In this document: positions 16,236 to 25,862 of the stretch, one piece after another
Layout: each line of letters opens with the position of its first letter
How positions within the stretch are numbered: the first letter of the stretch is position 1
Assembly (NCBI GenBank): GCA_902778265.1
Contig: CACYXI010000005.1
Coordinates: 1 to 53,115, forward strand
DNA from: an uncultured Bacteroidales bacterium
Lineage (GTDB): Bacteria > Bacteroidota > Bacteroidia > Bacteroidales > Bacteroidaceae
Direction: 5' to 3'
Length of the DNA: 53,115 bases
Made by a program: the position numbers and the translations under genes
The notes under the pieces: generated by a model
Told to the model about the DNA's origin: nothing
Database searches by the model: none
The model's input: only the letters and a program-made list of their open reading frames with translations

Positions 16236-17513
16236 TTATTTTCTTACGATTGTCTGATCGCGGTCTGGACCGATAGAGATGATAGTGATAGGAGTCTCGA
16301 GCTCTGTCTCAAGGAACTTGATGTAGTCCTTGAACTGCTGTGGGAACTCGTCCTCGCTTGTGTACTTGGTCATATCTGTCTGCCAGCCAGGAAGCTCGGT
16401 GTAGATTGGCTCGATACCCTTCTCGATGTCGTAAGGGAAATCGCGTGTCTCAACACCGTTTACCTTATATGCAGTACAAGCCTTAATTGTTGGGAATGTA
16501 TCAAGAACGTCAGACTTCATCATAATGAGCTGTGTAACGCCATTGACCATGATAGAGTAGCGGAGAGCTACGAGGTCAATCCAGCCACAACGACGCTCAC
16601 GACCAGTAACGGCACCATACTCATGACCGATGTCACGCATTTTCTTGCCTGTCTCATCAAACAACTCTGTTGGGAATGGACCTGCACCAACACGTGTACA
16701 GTAAGCCTTCATAATACCGAACACCTCGCCAATCTTGTTAGGACCGATACCAAGACCTGTGCAAGCACCTGCGCAGATAGTGTTTGAAGATGTTACGAAA
16801 GGATAAGAACCGAAATCAACGTCAAGCATTGTGCCCTGAGCACCCTCTGCGAGCATTGACTTACCAGACTTGAGGATTTTACCAACCTCATGCTCAGAAT
16901 CAACGATCTGGAACTGCTTGAGGTATTCGATACCTTCCATCCATACCTTCTCGGTCTCTGCAAGTGCAGCCTCGTCATACTTGAAACCGAGTGCATTGAG
17001 AAGCTGGATGTGACGAGCCTTGCGAGCTGCATACTTCTCTTCAAAACCATCGAGAATATCACCTACACGAAGACCGTCGCGTGATGTCTTGTCGGTATAT
17101 GTAGGACCGATGCCCTTGCCTGTGGTTCCAACCTTGTTCTTGCCCTTGAGTGACTCGTAGGCAGCATCAAGAAGTCGGTGGGTTGGCATGATGAGGTGAG
17201 CTTTCTTTGAGATATGAAGACGTTCCTTGAGTGAATGGCCGCTCTTCTCAAGATCCTTTGCCTCTCCCATGAAGAGGTCTGGAGCAAGAACAACACCATT
17301 ACCGATGATATTAACCTTACCACCCTGGAAAATACCAGAAGGGATAGAGCGGAGGACGTATTTCTGTCCTTCGAACTCGAGAGTGTGACCTGCGTTAGGA
17401 CCACCCTGGAAGCGTGCTACTACATCATACTTAGGGGTCAATACATCGACCACCTTTCCTTTACCTTCATCGCCCCACTGCAAACCGAGCAGGACATCTA
17501 CTTTACCGTTCAT
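16236..17513 (-). CDS. purA: adenylosuccinate synthetase
   Basis: Joins IMP and aspartate using GTP, the first committed step to AMP; cytoplasmic homodimer. The N-terminal GTP loop is GLQWGDEGKGKVVD. Others seen: NAGHT, VLAPDLF, GVGPTYTDK-type (GKGIGPTYTDK), EGAQGTMLD, TGRERRCGWIDL. 425 residues, complete. Genes on both sides share its strand with gaps of 37 and 89 bp made of 7-nt tandem arrays. Confidence 0.97.
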   Translation of the reverse strand: MNGKVDVLLGLQWGDEGKGKVVDVLTPKYDVVARFQGGPNAGHTLEFEGQKYVLRSIPSGIFQGGKVNIIGNGVVLAPDLFMGEAKDLEKSGHSLKERLHISKKAHLIMPTHRLLDAAYESLKGKNKVGTTGKGIGPTYTDKTSRDGLRVGDILDGFEEKYAARKARHIQLLNALGFKYDEAALAETEKVWMEGIEYLKQFQIVDSEHEVGKILKSGKSMLAEGAQGTMLDVDFGSYPFVTSSNTICAGACTGLGIGPNKIGEVFGIMKAYCTRVGAGPFPTELFDETGKKMRDIGHEYGAVTGRERRCGWIDLVALRYSIMVNGVTQLIMMKSDVLDTFPTIKACTAYKVNGVETRDFPYDIEKGIEPIYTELPGWQTDMTKYTSEDEFPQQFKDYIKFLETELETPITIISIGPDRDQTIVRK

Positions 17514-17525
17514 TTTTTATATTAT

Positions 17526-17557
17526 TTCTTTATACTTTATACTTTACTCTTTATTTC
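17526..17557. repeat. heptamer array (CTTTATA type)
   Basis: CTTTATA, CTTTATA, CTTTACT, CTTTATT fill the gap between fcl and purA at a 7-nt period. Confidence 0.65.
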
Positions 17558-18759
17558 TTAAGAGAAGACTTGTACCAATCGAAGAGCTTCTGAACACCAT
17601 CCTCGATTTCAACCTTGTGAGTCCAGCCGAGAGAATGGAGCTTGCTAACATCAATGAGCTTACGCATTGTGCCGTCTGGCTTGTTTGAGTCGAAGATAAC
17701 CTCGCCCTTGAAGTCAACAGCCTTTACAACGAGTTCTGAAAGCTCACGGATTGTGAGTTCCTTGCCTGTACCAACATTTATGTGGCAGTTGCGGATCTCG
17801 CCGAGTGATGGGATAGCACCACCACGACCTGTTGAGTGGTTACGGTCAACAACACCATCAGCCTTCACGCCATAGTGTACGCTTGAGTATTTCTCAATGC
17901 CGATGATATCCTTGAAGTCAACGTTGAGAAGTACGTGAACAGATGCGTCTGCCATATCCTCTGACCAAAGGAATTCACGGAGAGGCTTACCTGTTCCCCA
18001 GAGAGTAACCTTATTGTTCTCGATTCCGTAGAATGCAAGTACCTTGAGGATAAGAGCCTCGTCTGAGTTTCCGTCGATAACATAACGTACAGTCTCACCA
18101 TTCTCCTTCATATTAGCTCCTACAGGACGGATGCTGAGGTCGGCACGGATAGAAGTCCAGTCACCGTCATGAATGAGCTTTGCGAGATATACCTTACGCA
18201 TCATGGCTGGCATAACGTGTGAGTTCTCGAGGTGGAAGTTATCGTTAGGACCATAGAGGTTTGTTGGCATAACTGCGATGTAGTTAGTGCCGTACTGCAA
18301 GTTGTATGACTCGCACATCTTGAGTCCTGCAATCTTAGCGATAGCATATTCCTCGTTGGTATATTCAAGCTCAGATGTGAGGAGACAATCCTCTTTCATT
18401 GGCTGTGGAGCATTCTTTGGATAGATGCAGGTAGAGCCTAAGAAGAGGAGTTTCTTAACACCATGAGCATAAGCCTCACTTATAACGTTACACTGGATCT
18501 TCATGTTCATCATCATGAAGTCGGCACGATAGAGAGAGTTTGCCATGATACCGCCAACGAATGCTGCTGCAAGTACAACTGCATCTGGCTGTTCCTCATC
18601 AAAGAACTTCTTTACTGCGTACTGGTCGGTGAGATCCAGTTCCTTGTGTGAACGACCAACAAGATTCTCGTAACCACGAGCCTTGAGGTTGTTCCAGATA
18701 GCAGATCCCACGAGACCGTGGTGACCTGCTACATATATTTTACTGCTTTTATCTAACAC
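17551..18759 (-). CDS. fcl: GDP-L-fucose synthase with enlarged loops
   Basis: Epimerises and reduces GDP-4-keto-6-deoxymannose to GDP-L-fucose with NADPH. Short-chain dehydrogenase fold: GHHGLVGSAIW nucleotide loop at 13-23, LGSTCIYP catalytic serine region near 107, YAIAKIAG (Y-x3-K) near 138. At 402 residues it is about 80 longer than the E. coli enzyme. Extra segments are seen near 205-245 (IRPVGANMKENGETV...) and 285-320 (KYSSVHYGVKADG...). GTG start. Directly after gmd in the GDP-fucose set. Confidence 0.93.
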   Translation of the reverse strand: MLDKSSKIYVAGHHGLVGSAIWNNLKARGYENLVGRSHKELDLTDQYAVKKFFDEEQPDAVVLAAAFVGGIMANSLYRADFMMMNMKIQCNVISEAYAHGVKKLLFLGSTCIYPKNAPQPMKEDCLLTSELEYTNEEYAIAKIAGLKMCESYNLQYGTNYIAVMPTNLYGPNDNFHLENSHVMPAMMRKVYLAKLIHDGDWTSIRADLSIRPVGANMKENGETVRYVIDGNSDEALILKVLAFYGIENNKVTLWGTGKPLREFLWSEDMADASVHVLLNVDFKDIIGIEKYSSVHYGVKADGVVDRNHSTGRGGAIPSLGEIRNCHINVGTGKELTIRELSELVVKAVDFKGEVIFDSNKPDGTMRKLIDVSKLHSLGWTHKVEIEDGVQKLFDWYKSSLKK

Positions 18760-18763
18760 GATT

Positions 18764-18838
18764 GATAATTAACAATTAACAGTTAATAATTAACATGCCT
18801 TTTGTGGCAAAGACTGGTAATTCGTAATTAGTAATTAC
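18764..18838. repeat. inverted heptamer arrays (ATTAACA type)
   Basis: ATTGATA, ATTAACA, ATTAACA, GTTAATA, ATTAACA are on the left. GTAATTC, GTAATTA, GTAATTA are on the right. They lie between gmd and fcl. Confidence 0.7.
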
Positions 18839-19947
18839 TTAACGATTCCCTTCTCAAGATACTCAGCAAGGTTAGTACGAACCTCTGCAGCTACAGAATC
18901 AGCCTTTACCTTAGCCATATCGTGCTGAACCATGATCTCAACGAGCTGCTCGAAGCTTGTTGTCTGTGGGTTCCAGCCGAGTTCCTTCTTTGCCTTTGTT
19001 GGGTCACCCCAGAGGTTTACAACGTCTGTAGGACGGTAGAAGTCCTCTGAAACCTCAACGAGAGTCTTACCGATGAGTTCCTGTGGACCTGCAACGCAGA
19101 TACCCTTCTCGTTGATATCCTTACCCTCGAACTTGAGTTCGATGCCAGCAGCCTTGAATGCTGCGTATGTGAACTCACGAACAGAGTGCTGAACACCTGT
19201 TGCGATTACGAAGTCCTCTGGTGTCTCGTGCTGAAGAATGAGCCACATACACTCTACATAGTCCTTTGCATAGCCCCAGTCACGGAGTGAGTCGAGGTTA
19301 CCGAGGAAGAGCTTGTCCTGCTTGCCCTGTGCGATACGAGCAGCTGCGAGAGTAATCTTACGAGTTACGAATGTCTCACCACGACGCTCAGACTCATGGT
19401 TGAAGAGAATACCAGAGCAGCAGAACATATTGTATGCCTCACGATACTCCTTGATGATCCAGAAGCCGTAGAGCTTGGCAACTGCGTATGGAGAATATGG
19501 GTGGAATGGAGTCTTCTCGTTCTGTGGAACCTCCTCTACCTTACCGTAAAGCTCAGATGTAGAAGCCTGATAGATACGGCAGGTCTTCTCAAGATGGTTG
19601 GTACGAACAGCCTCGAGTACACGGAGAACACCTACAGCGTCAACGTCTGCAGTGAACTCAGGAGCATCGAATGACACCTGTACGTGTGACTGTGCAGCAA
19701 GGTTATAGATCTCAGTTGGCTGAACCTTACCTACGAGCTTAACGAGTGACATAGAGTCACTCATGTCAGCGTAGTGGAGGTGGAAATTAGGTGTACCCTC
19801 AAGATGTGCGATACGCTCGCGGAAGTCAACTGAAGAACGACGGATGATGCCGTGAACCTCATAGCCCTTAGCGAGAAGGAACTCTGAGAGGTATGAACCA
19901 TCCTGACCTGTAACACCAGTAATCAATGCAATGTTTTTCTTTCCCAT
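18835..19947 (-). CDS. gmd: GDP-mannose 4,6-dehydratase
   Basis: Turns GDP-D-mannose into GDP-4-keto-6-deoxy-D-mannose. N-terminal NADP loop [10 protein letters not shown] at 11-20. Catalytic [14 protein letters not shown] near 129-142 and Y-x3-K in [11 protein letters not shown] near 151. 370 residues, usual length. Placed between manC and fcl, so the three genes run in pathway order on the minus strand. GDP-fucose is likely used for surface or protein glycans; no glycosyltransferase is in the window. Confidence 0.96.
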   Translation of the reverse strand: MGKKNIALITGVTGQDGSYLSEFLLAKGYEVHGIIRRSSVDFRERIAHLEGTPNFHLHYADMSDSMSLVKLVGKVQPTEIYNLAAQSHVQVSFDAPEFTADVDAVGVLRVLEAVRTNHLEKTCRIYQASTSELYGKVEEVPQNEKTPFHPYSPYAVAKLYGFWIIKEYREAYNMFCCSGILFNHESERRGETFVTRKITLAAARIAQGKQDKLFLGNLDSLRDWGYAKDYVECMWLILQHETPEDFVIATGVQHSVREFTYAAFKAAGIELKFEGKDINEKGICVAGPQELIGKTLVEVSEDFYRPTDVVNLWGDPTKAKKELGWNPQTTSFEQLVEIMVQHDMAKVKADSVAAEVRTNLAEYLEKGIVK

Positions 19948-19990
19948 TTTCTTTTTTATCTGTTTTGAAATTTGTATTCTTGTTTATGAT

Positions 19991-21052
19991 TTACTTTGAG
20001 AATTCCTTGATTCTCTGCTCGTCTGCAAGCTTGCAGATAAGGAGACGACCATCTCTTTCTGCTACGATATAGCCGTCAAGTCCTTGGATAGCAACCTGCT
20101 TTGCACCTTCTACGTTTACGATGCAGTTGCTTGACTCAAAGAGCTTTACATTAGAGCTAATGATGGCATTCCCGTCCTCATCCTTCTTTGAAAGAGTCTG
20201 AAGTGAGCCCCATGTTCCGAGGTCGCTCCAACCGAAGTCTGCAGGGAATACGAAAATCTCTTCTGCCTTTTCAAGAATAGCGTAGTCAACGCTGATATTC
20301 TCGCATTCTGGGTATTTCTCGTCAACAACCTTCTGCTCTTCTGGAGTTCCCATTACTGGGATAATCTCTTCAAATGTAGCAGCGATAAGTGGCTGATACA
20401 TACGGAATGCGTTTACGATAGTACGAACATTCCAGATGAAGATACCTGCATTCCAGAAATAGTAGTTATGTGAGATGTACTCCTTGGCGGTTTCGAGATT
20501 TGGCTTTTCGCGGAATGAGTCAACACGGAATATCTCCTTGTTGCGAAGACTCTGCTGAGCGAGGTCTGCCTGAATATAACCATAACCTGTTTCTGGGCGG
20601 GTTGGCTTCATACCAAGTGTGATGATTGCATCAGTCTCACTTGCGAAGTTGAGAGTGCTTGTTATAACACGCTGGAACTCTGCAACATTCATCACTACAT
20701 GGTCACTTGGAGTAACTACGATATTTGCGTTAGGATCCTGAACCTTGATTCTCCAGCTAACGTATGCTATACATGGTGCTGTGTTTCTGCGACATGGCTC
20801 ACTAAGGATATTGCCACGTGGAATCTCTGGCAACTGCTCTGCTACAGTCTCTACGTATGCGGCATTGGTCACTACCCATACATTCTCAGCTGGACAAACA
20901 CCCTTGAAACGGTCGTAAGTGAGCTGCATAAGAGAGCGTCCCACACCGAGTACGTCAATAAACTGCTTTGGCTTATCCTCGGTACTCATAGGCCAGAAGC
21001 GGCTTCCAACGCCACCTGCCATAATTACAAGATGATTATGATTCTCTGCCAT
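19991..21052 (-). CDS. manC: mannose-1-phosphate guanylyltransferase
   Basis: Makes GDP-mannose from GTP and mannose-1-phosphate. The pyrophosphorylase signature is MAGGVGSRFWPMS at 12-24 followed by KPKQF. TPSDHVV near 115 and FREKP near 182 are also typical. At 353 residues it is the short single-domain form without a fused isomerase, which fits the separate manA in this window. Phosphomannomutase is the missing step here. Confidence 0.95.
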   Translation of the reverse strand: MAENHNHLVIMAGGVGSRFWPMSTEDKPKQFIDVLGVGRSLMQLTYDRFKGVCPAENVWVVTNAAYVETVAEQLPEIPRGNILSEPCRRNTAPCIAYVSWRIKVQDPNANIVVTPSDHVVMNVAEFQRVITSTLNFASETDAIITLGMKPTRPETGYGYIQADLAQQSLRNKEIFRVDSFREKPNLETAKEYISHNYYFWNAGIFIWNVRTIVNAFRMYQPLIAATFEEIIPVMGTPEEQKVVDEKYPECENISVDYAILEKAEEIFVFPADFGWSDLGTWGSLQTLSKKDEDGNAIISSNVKLFESSNCIVNVEGAKQVAIQGLDGYIVAERDGRLLICKLADEQRIKEFSK

Positions 21053-21090
21053 AATAGTTTGTAATAAGTTTACTCTTTTTTATCTAATTT

Positions 21091-21132
21091 CTTTTATTTC
21101 TTTAATCTTTACACTTTCTACTTTACACTATT
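21091..21132. repeat. heptamer array (CTTTACA type)
   Basis: CTTTACA, CTTTCTA, CTTTACA, CTATTAC follow one another in the 82-bp gap downstream of the 146-aa gene. Confidence 0.6.
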
Positions 21133-21134
21133 AC

Positions 21135-21575
21135 CTAATCTTCCATAAGGTGTTTCATGAAATCGTCAAGATCTTTCTCCAGATTCTCCATGAATGCTCC
21201 ACCTATTATAATAGTATCGTCGGTATCTGCAATAAACAGTTCATCAACGTGTTCGCCTGTTTCAGTCTCAAGCACAAAGCTATAAGGCATTATGATGCCC
21301 ATTGAAGAGCCAAACCCATCTTTGAGCAGCAGTTGGCGGAGTGCTTTTGCTGCCTTTTGGTAGAACTGCTTCTCATCCTCCTGATTGTCAATCCATTCGT
21401 CAACAACAATGCGAGTGATTTCTTGCTCGTCATCATTAAATACCATGACGTCACCCGTTTCCTGATTGATACGGATGTGGATGTCTGTCATTATTGTAGG
21501 CTCTTCCACCTGTGGAAATTTCTGCGACACCTTATTAAGCATTCGCGAAAGTTGTGACTGAATTTTTTCTGACAT
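21135..21575 (-). CDS. conserved hypothetical acidic protein, 146 aa
   Basis: I do not recognise the family. There is no signal peptide or membrane segment, so it is probably cytoplasmic. The middle has alternating strands (MTDIHIRINQETGDVMVFND), and the C-terminus is strongly acidic (DDTIIIGGAFMENLEKDLDDFMKHLMED, in parts). It lies between an ABC ATPase and manC with gaps of 40 and 82 bp, which suggests co-transcription but no specific role. Codon use looks like its neighbours. Confidence 0.8.
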   Translation of the reverse strand: MSEKIQSQLSRMLNKVSQKFPQVEEPTIMTDIHIRINQETGDVMVFNDDEQEITRIVVDEWIDNQEDEKQFYQKAAKALRQLLLKDGFGSSMGIIMPYSFVLETETGEHVDELFIADTDDTIIIGGAFMENLEKDLDDFMKHLMED

Positions 21576-21585
21576 GACAATTTCT

Positions 21586-21614
21586 TTATACTTTTAACTT
21601 TATACTTTCAACTA
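21586..21614. repeat. heptamer array (CTTTATA/CTTTTAA type)
   Basis: CTTTATA, CTTTTAA, CTTTATA, CTTTCAA in the 40-bp gap between the ABC ATPase and the 146-aa gene. Confidence 0.6.
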
Positions 21615-21615
21615 T

Positions 21616-22329
21616 CTAACTGAAGTACTCATCCAACTGTTTGTTGGCAGCACCATCGCTATTGTCTATGAAGGATAGTATCTTTCCTTTTTCCATCAGA
21701 GCCACATGCGTGGAGATATCTACGGTGTGGTTCAGATTGTGACTGGATATCAGGAGCGTTGCACCAGTTTCCTCGTGATAGTTCGTAAGGAGTTTCTTGA
21801 GCTTGTTCTGACTTGAAGGATCGAGAAAGTTGAATGGCTCATCCAATATGACTATCTTTGGTTGGGCAAGGATGGCTGATATGATACCAACCTTTTGTCT
21901 GTTGCCAGCGGATAGGTCACGAATCAGTTTTCCTGCTCCCATTATCTCGTCCGTAAGGAAATCCGTATATTGCTCAACGGTCGCCTTGACGGTATCCTCT
22001 GGAATCTCATTTACCTTACCGACAAAGAGAAAATACTCTTCGGGTGAAAGGAAGTCGATGAGGAATCCCTCATTTACGTATGCACCAACGAAATGCTTCC
22101 ATTCCTCGCACTTGGCTGGATTCAGTAGCTCGCTGTCTTCTGACTGGCTCAAACCAACCTCTCCATCAGTCGCTTTTATTAGGTCGAGAAGGAGTCTGAA
22201 AAGGGTTGTCTTACCAGCACCATTGTTCCCGACGAGACCAAGAATGGTCCCATCGGGAATAATAAGTTCTGGAATATCTACGGCTCTTTGTTCTCCGTAG
22301 TCCTTTGTTAGATTGGTTGCCTTTATCAT
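21616..22329 (-). CDS. ABC transporter ATP-binding protein without a nearby permease
   Basis: The nucleotide-binding half of an ABC exporter-like system. Walker A GNNGAGKTT near 34-42, a variant signature LSAGNRQK (canonical LSGGQ), Walker B IVILDEPF near 153, and ISSHN switch histidine. 237 residues. Its ATG follows the secA stop directly (TAAATG), so translation is probably coupled. No permease is present in the window; substrate unknown. Confidence 0.9.
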   Translation of the reverse strand: MIKATNLTKDYGEQRAVDIPELIIPDGTILGLVGNNGAGKTTLFRLLLDLIKATDGEVGLSQSEDSELLNPAKCEEWKHFVGAYVNEGFLIDFLSPEEYFLFVGKVNEIPEDTVKATVEQYTDFLTDEIMGAGKLIRDLSAGNRQKVGIISAILAQPKIVILDEPFNFLDPSSQNKLKKLLTNYHEETGATLLISSHNLNHTVDISTHVALMEKGKILSFIDNSDGAANKQLDEYFS

Positions 22330-25300
22330 TTAGATGTTCTTGCCGTGACAGTTCTTGAACTTCAGACCAGAACCACATGGACATGGATCATTTGGACGTG
22401 GCATCTTGTCCTTTACGATAGGAGTACGAGACTGCTGTCCTGCAGATGGATCGTTGTATTGTGGACGATCCTCATCCTGCATGGGAGAACCATCACCCTG
22501 AAGCTCATCATGCTGAGTTGTCAGCTTTGGCTGTTCTGGCTTTGGCTCTTCTGCTGGTGCCTGATGCATCATTTCCTCTGGAACGTCTGGCTGCTGCTGG
22601 TGAATACGAGCACGGGTGAGAGTCATTGAGATTGTATCATGCATCTGGTTAATCATATTATCCCAGAGCTTAACGCTCTCAAGTTTGAAGATGAGAAGTG
22701 GATCCTTCTGCTCGTAGCTTGCATTCTGTACAGAGTGGCGAAGCTCATCCAACTGACGGAGATTCTCCTTCCAGTTATCGTCGATGGTGCGAAGCATGAT
22801 CATCTTCTCGAACTGCTTGATGATATCCTTACCCTCAGACTTGTAGAGATCCTGAAGGTCGAATGTCATATTGTAGATCAGACGACCATCAGTAATAGGA
22901 ATTGCGATGCGCTGGAACTCATGTCCGTGATTCTCTGCAATATCCTTGATTACAGGCCATGCCATATTCTGGATTCGCTCAGTACGAGCCTTGAACTCAG
23001 TCATTACAATCTGGAATGCCTTCTCCTCAAGTTGCTCCTTGCCTACGGTTGCAAATTCATCTTCCGTGAATGGGCATTCCATAGCGAATACCTTGAGGAA
23101 CTGCTCCTTGCATCCTGCAAAGTCGTTATTCTTCAGAATAGATGTCACACGATCCCAAAGAAGGTTAGTGATATCCATTCCGATACGCTCTCCCATAAGG
23201 GCATGACGACGACGCTCGTAGATAACGGTACGCTGCTTGTTCATAACGTCATCATACTCCAACAGACGCTTACGGATACCGAAGTTGTTCTCCTCAACCT
23301 TCTTCTGAGCACGCTCGATACTCTTAGAGATAAGTGGGCTTTCGATTCTCTCGCCCTCCTCGAAGCCGAGACGGTCCATAACCTTTGCGATACGCTCGGA
23401 AGCGAACAGACGCATAAGCTTGTCCTCGAGAGATACATAGAATACAGAAGAACCTGGGTCACCCTGACGACCTGCACGACCACGGAGCTGACGGTCAACA
23501 CGACGGCTCTCGTGACGCTCTGTACCGATGATTGCAAGACCACCTGCAGCCTTTACCTCTGGAGAGAGCTTGATATCAGTACCACGACCAGCCATATTGG
23601 TAGCAATGGTAACGGCACCAAGACCATTTACTGACTTACCTGCCTCTGCTACAATCAAAGATTCGCGCGCGTGTTCCTTAGCATTAAGTACATTGTGAGG
23701 AATGTTCCTCATCTTCAGCATTCGGCTGATAAGCTCTGAAATCTCAACCGATGTAGTACCAACGAGAACAGGGCGACCTGCATTTCTCATTGCCTCGATT
23801 TCCTCGATAACGGCTGTATATTTCTCGCGTGCTGTCTTATACACGCGGTCATCCATATCGTTACGCAGAACCTTGCGGTTTGTTGGAATCTCTACAACGT
23901 CAAGCTTATAGATGTCCCAGAACTCGCCTGCCTCCGTACTTGCCGTACCTGTCATACCTGAAAGCTTGTGGTACATACGGAAATAGTTCTGCAAAGTGAT
24001 TGTTGCGTATGTCTGTGTAGCAGCCTCTACCTTTACGTGCTCCTTTGCCTCTACAGCCTGATGAAGTCCGTCGCTCCAACGACGACCTTCCATGATACGA
24101 CCTGTCTGCTCGTCAACAATCTTAACCTGACCATCCATTACAACGTACTGGTCGTCCTTGTTGAACATTGAGTAAGCCTTCAGAAGCTGCTGAATAGTAT
24201 GAACGCGCTCTGACTGAACTGCATAGTGCTGGAAACACTCATCCTTCTTCATCAGTCTCTCTTCCTCAGAAAGTGACTTGTCTGCTTCGAGAGCTGAGAT
24301 CTGGGCTGTAATATCAGGAATAACGAAGAGCTCCTTATCGCCAACCTTGCTTGAAAGCCATTCCACACCCTTGTCTGTGAGTTCTGCGGAGTTTGACTTC
24401 TCGTCTGCAACGAAGTACAGAGGCTTTACGCACTCTGGCATACGGCGGTTGTTGTTCTCCATGTAGATCTCCTCCGTCTTCAGCATACCAGACTTGATGC
24501 CATCCTCTGAGAGGAACTTCAGCAATGGACGGTTCTTTGGAAGAGACTTGAATGAACGATAGAGGGCAAGGAAACCTTCATCGAGTTTTTCCTTATCGTT
24601 TGTCTTCTGACCCTCTGCAATGAGAGTCTTTGCGTCAGCAAGATATTGTGTAGCGAGCTTTCTCTGCACAGCAACGAGCTGCTCAACGAGTGGCTGATAC
24701 TGCTCGAACATCTGTACGTCACCCTTGGGAATAGGACCAGAGATGATGAGTGGGGTACGAGCATCATCAATAAGCACAGAGTCAACCTCATCGACGATAG
24801 CGTAGTTGTGACGACGCTGAACGAGATCCTCAGGCTGCATAGCCATATTGTCGCGGAGATAGTCGAAACCGAACTCGTTGTTTGTACCGAATGTGATGTC
24901 TGCCTGATAAGCTCTGCGACGAGCCTCTGAGTTTGGCTGATGCTTGTCGATACAATCTACAGAGAGACCGTGGAACATATAGAGTGGGCCCATCCATTCA
25001 GAGTCACGCTTTGCGAGGTAGTCGTTCACGGTTACTACGTGAACGCCGTTACCTGTAAGTGCGTTGAGGAATACCGGACAGGTACCTACCAATGTCTTAC
25101 CCTCACCAGTTGCCATCTCGGCAATCTTACCCTGATGCAGAACGATACCACCGAAGAGCTGTACGTCATAGTGAACCATCTCCCACTTGAGATCATTGCC
25201 ACCTGCTGTCCAATGGTTGTGATAGATAGCCTTGTCGCCATCAATTGTCACGAAGTCCTTGCTTGGGTCTGCTGCAAGCTCGCGGTCAAAATCCGTTGCT

Positions 25301-25689
25301 GTTACGATTGTCTCCTCGTTCTCTGTGAAACGGCGTGCAGTATCCTTAACGATGCTGAATACTACTGGGAATACCTCGTCAAGAGCAACCTCGTATTTGT
25401 CGAGTACTTCCTTGTCGAGCTTGTCAATCTCTGCAAAGATGCTTTCACGCTCGTCGATAGGAGTTTCCTCAATCTTTGCCTTCAGCTCCTCAATCTGCTT
25501 CTTCAGATCGTTGGCTGAGTTCTGAACGTATGCCTGTATCTCTTTTGTCTTGGCACGAAGCTCATCGTTTGAGAGTGCCTGAATAGCTGGATAAGCAGCC
25601 TTAACCTTCTCTACGAGTGGCTGGATTTTCTTGATGTCACGGCTTGCCTTGTTGCCGAATAATGCTGATATTATTGCGTTGAAATTCAT
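22330..25689 (-). CDS. secA: preprotein translocase ATPase SecA
   Basis: Drives export of proteins through SecYEG. 1119 residues, the long Bacteroidetes form. Motor 1 has [11 protein letters not shown] near 193-203 and the DEAD-like [18 protein letters not shown] preprotein-crosslinking insertion follows; motor 2 includes [12 protein letters not shown] and [15 protein letters not shown]. After a proline/glutamine-rich linker the tail ends with the zinc-binding [15 protein letters not shown]. The start [18 protein letters not shown] is standard. It heads a minus-strand run through estA. Confidence 0.98.
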   Translation of the reverse strand: MNFNAIISALFGNKASRDIKKIQPLVEKVKAAYPAIQALSNDELRAKTKEIQAYVQNSANDLKKQIEELKAKIEETPIDERESIFAEIDKLDKEVLDKYEVALDEVFPVVFSIVKDTARRFTENEETIVTATDFDRELAADPSKDFVTIDGDKAIYHNHWTAGGNDLKWEMVHYDVQLFGGIVLHQGKIAEMATGEGKTLVGTCPVFLNALTGNGVHVVTVNDYLAKRDSEWMGPLYMFHGLSVDCIDKHQPNSEARRRAYQADITFGTNNEFGFDYLRDNMAMQPEDLVQRRHNYAIVDEVDSVLIDDARTPLIISGPIPKGDVQMFEQYQPLVEQLVAVQRKLATQYLADAKTLIAEGQKTNDKEKLDEGFLALYRSFKSLPKNRPLLKFLSEDGIKSGMLKTEEIYMENNNRRMPECVKPLYFVADEKSNSAELTDKGVEWLSSKVGDKELFVIPDITAQISALEADKSLSEEERLMKKDECFQHYAVQSERVHTIQQLLKAYSMFNKDDQYVVMDGQVKIVDEQTGRIMEGRRWSDGLHQAVEAKEHVKVEAATQTYATITLQNYFRMYHKLSGMTGTASTEAGEFWDIYKLDVVEIPTNRKVLRNDMDDRVYKTAREKYTAVIEEIEAMRNAGRPVLVGTTSVEISELISRMLKMRNIPHNVLNAKEHARESLIVAEAGKSVNGLGAVTIATNMAGRGTDIKLSPEVKAAGGLAIIGTERHESRRVDRQLRGRAGRQGDPGSSVFYVSLEDKLMRLFASERIAKVMDRLGFEEGERIESPLISKSIERAQKKVEENNFGIRKRLLEYDDVMNKQRTVIYERRRHALMGERIGMDITNLLWDRVTSILKNNDFAGCKEQFLKVFAMECPFTEDEFATVGKEQLEEKAFQIVMTEFKARTERIQNMAWPVIKDIAENHGHEFQRIAIPITDGRLIYNMTFDLQDLYKSEGKDIIKQFEKMIMLRTIDDNWKENLRQLDELRHSVQNASYEQKDPLLIFKLESVKLWDNMINQMHDTISMTLTRARIHQQQPDVPEEMMHQAPAEEPKPEQPKLTTQHDELQGDGSPMQDEDRPQYNDPSAGQQSRTPIVKDKMPRPNDPCPCGSGLKFKNCHGKNI

Positions 25690-25731
25690 ATCTGGTTTTG
25701 ATGTATTCTTTTAAGAAACACAATTTGACTG

Positions 25732-25739
25732 CAAAAATA
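25732..25739 (-). promoter_or_regulatory. possible -7 box of secA
   Basis: The complement reads TATTTTTG, fitting TAnnTTTG, 43 nt before the secA ATG. No TTG was found at the right spacing. Confidence 0.4.
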
Positions 25740-25803
25740 ATATTTTTTTTTCAAATATGCGAATAAAATTGTGATTATTTGACTAAACGGTATGTATTTA
25801 TTA

Positions 25804-25862
25804 CATAAACTTCAGGTTTTAGACCATAAACTTCAGGTTTTAGACCAAACTTGGTCTAAAAC
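25804..25862. repeat. 21-bp direct repeat followed by an 11-bp-stem hairpin at a stop codon
   Basis: CATAAACTTCAGGTTTTAGAC occurs at 25804-25824 and again immediately after. 25837-25847 (GTTTTAGACCA) pairs perfectly with 25852-25862 around AACT and covers the TAG stop of the PafA-like gene. Its core CCAAACTTGG resembles the GGCC hairpins at other gene ends. Confidence 0.85.

Noticed and set aside
22639-25518. Long + strand ORFs (up to 331 codons) opposite secA
   Set aside because: They are antisense shadows of the secA codon pattern, rich in leucine and cysteine without domain motifs.
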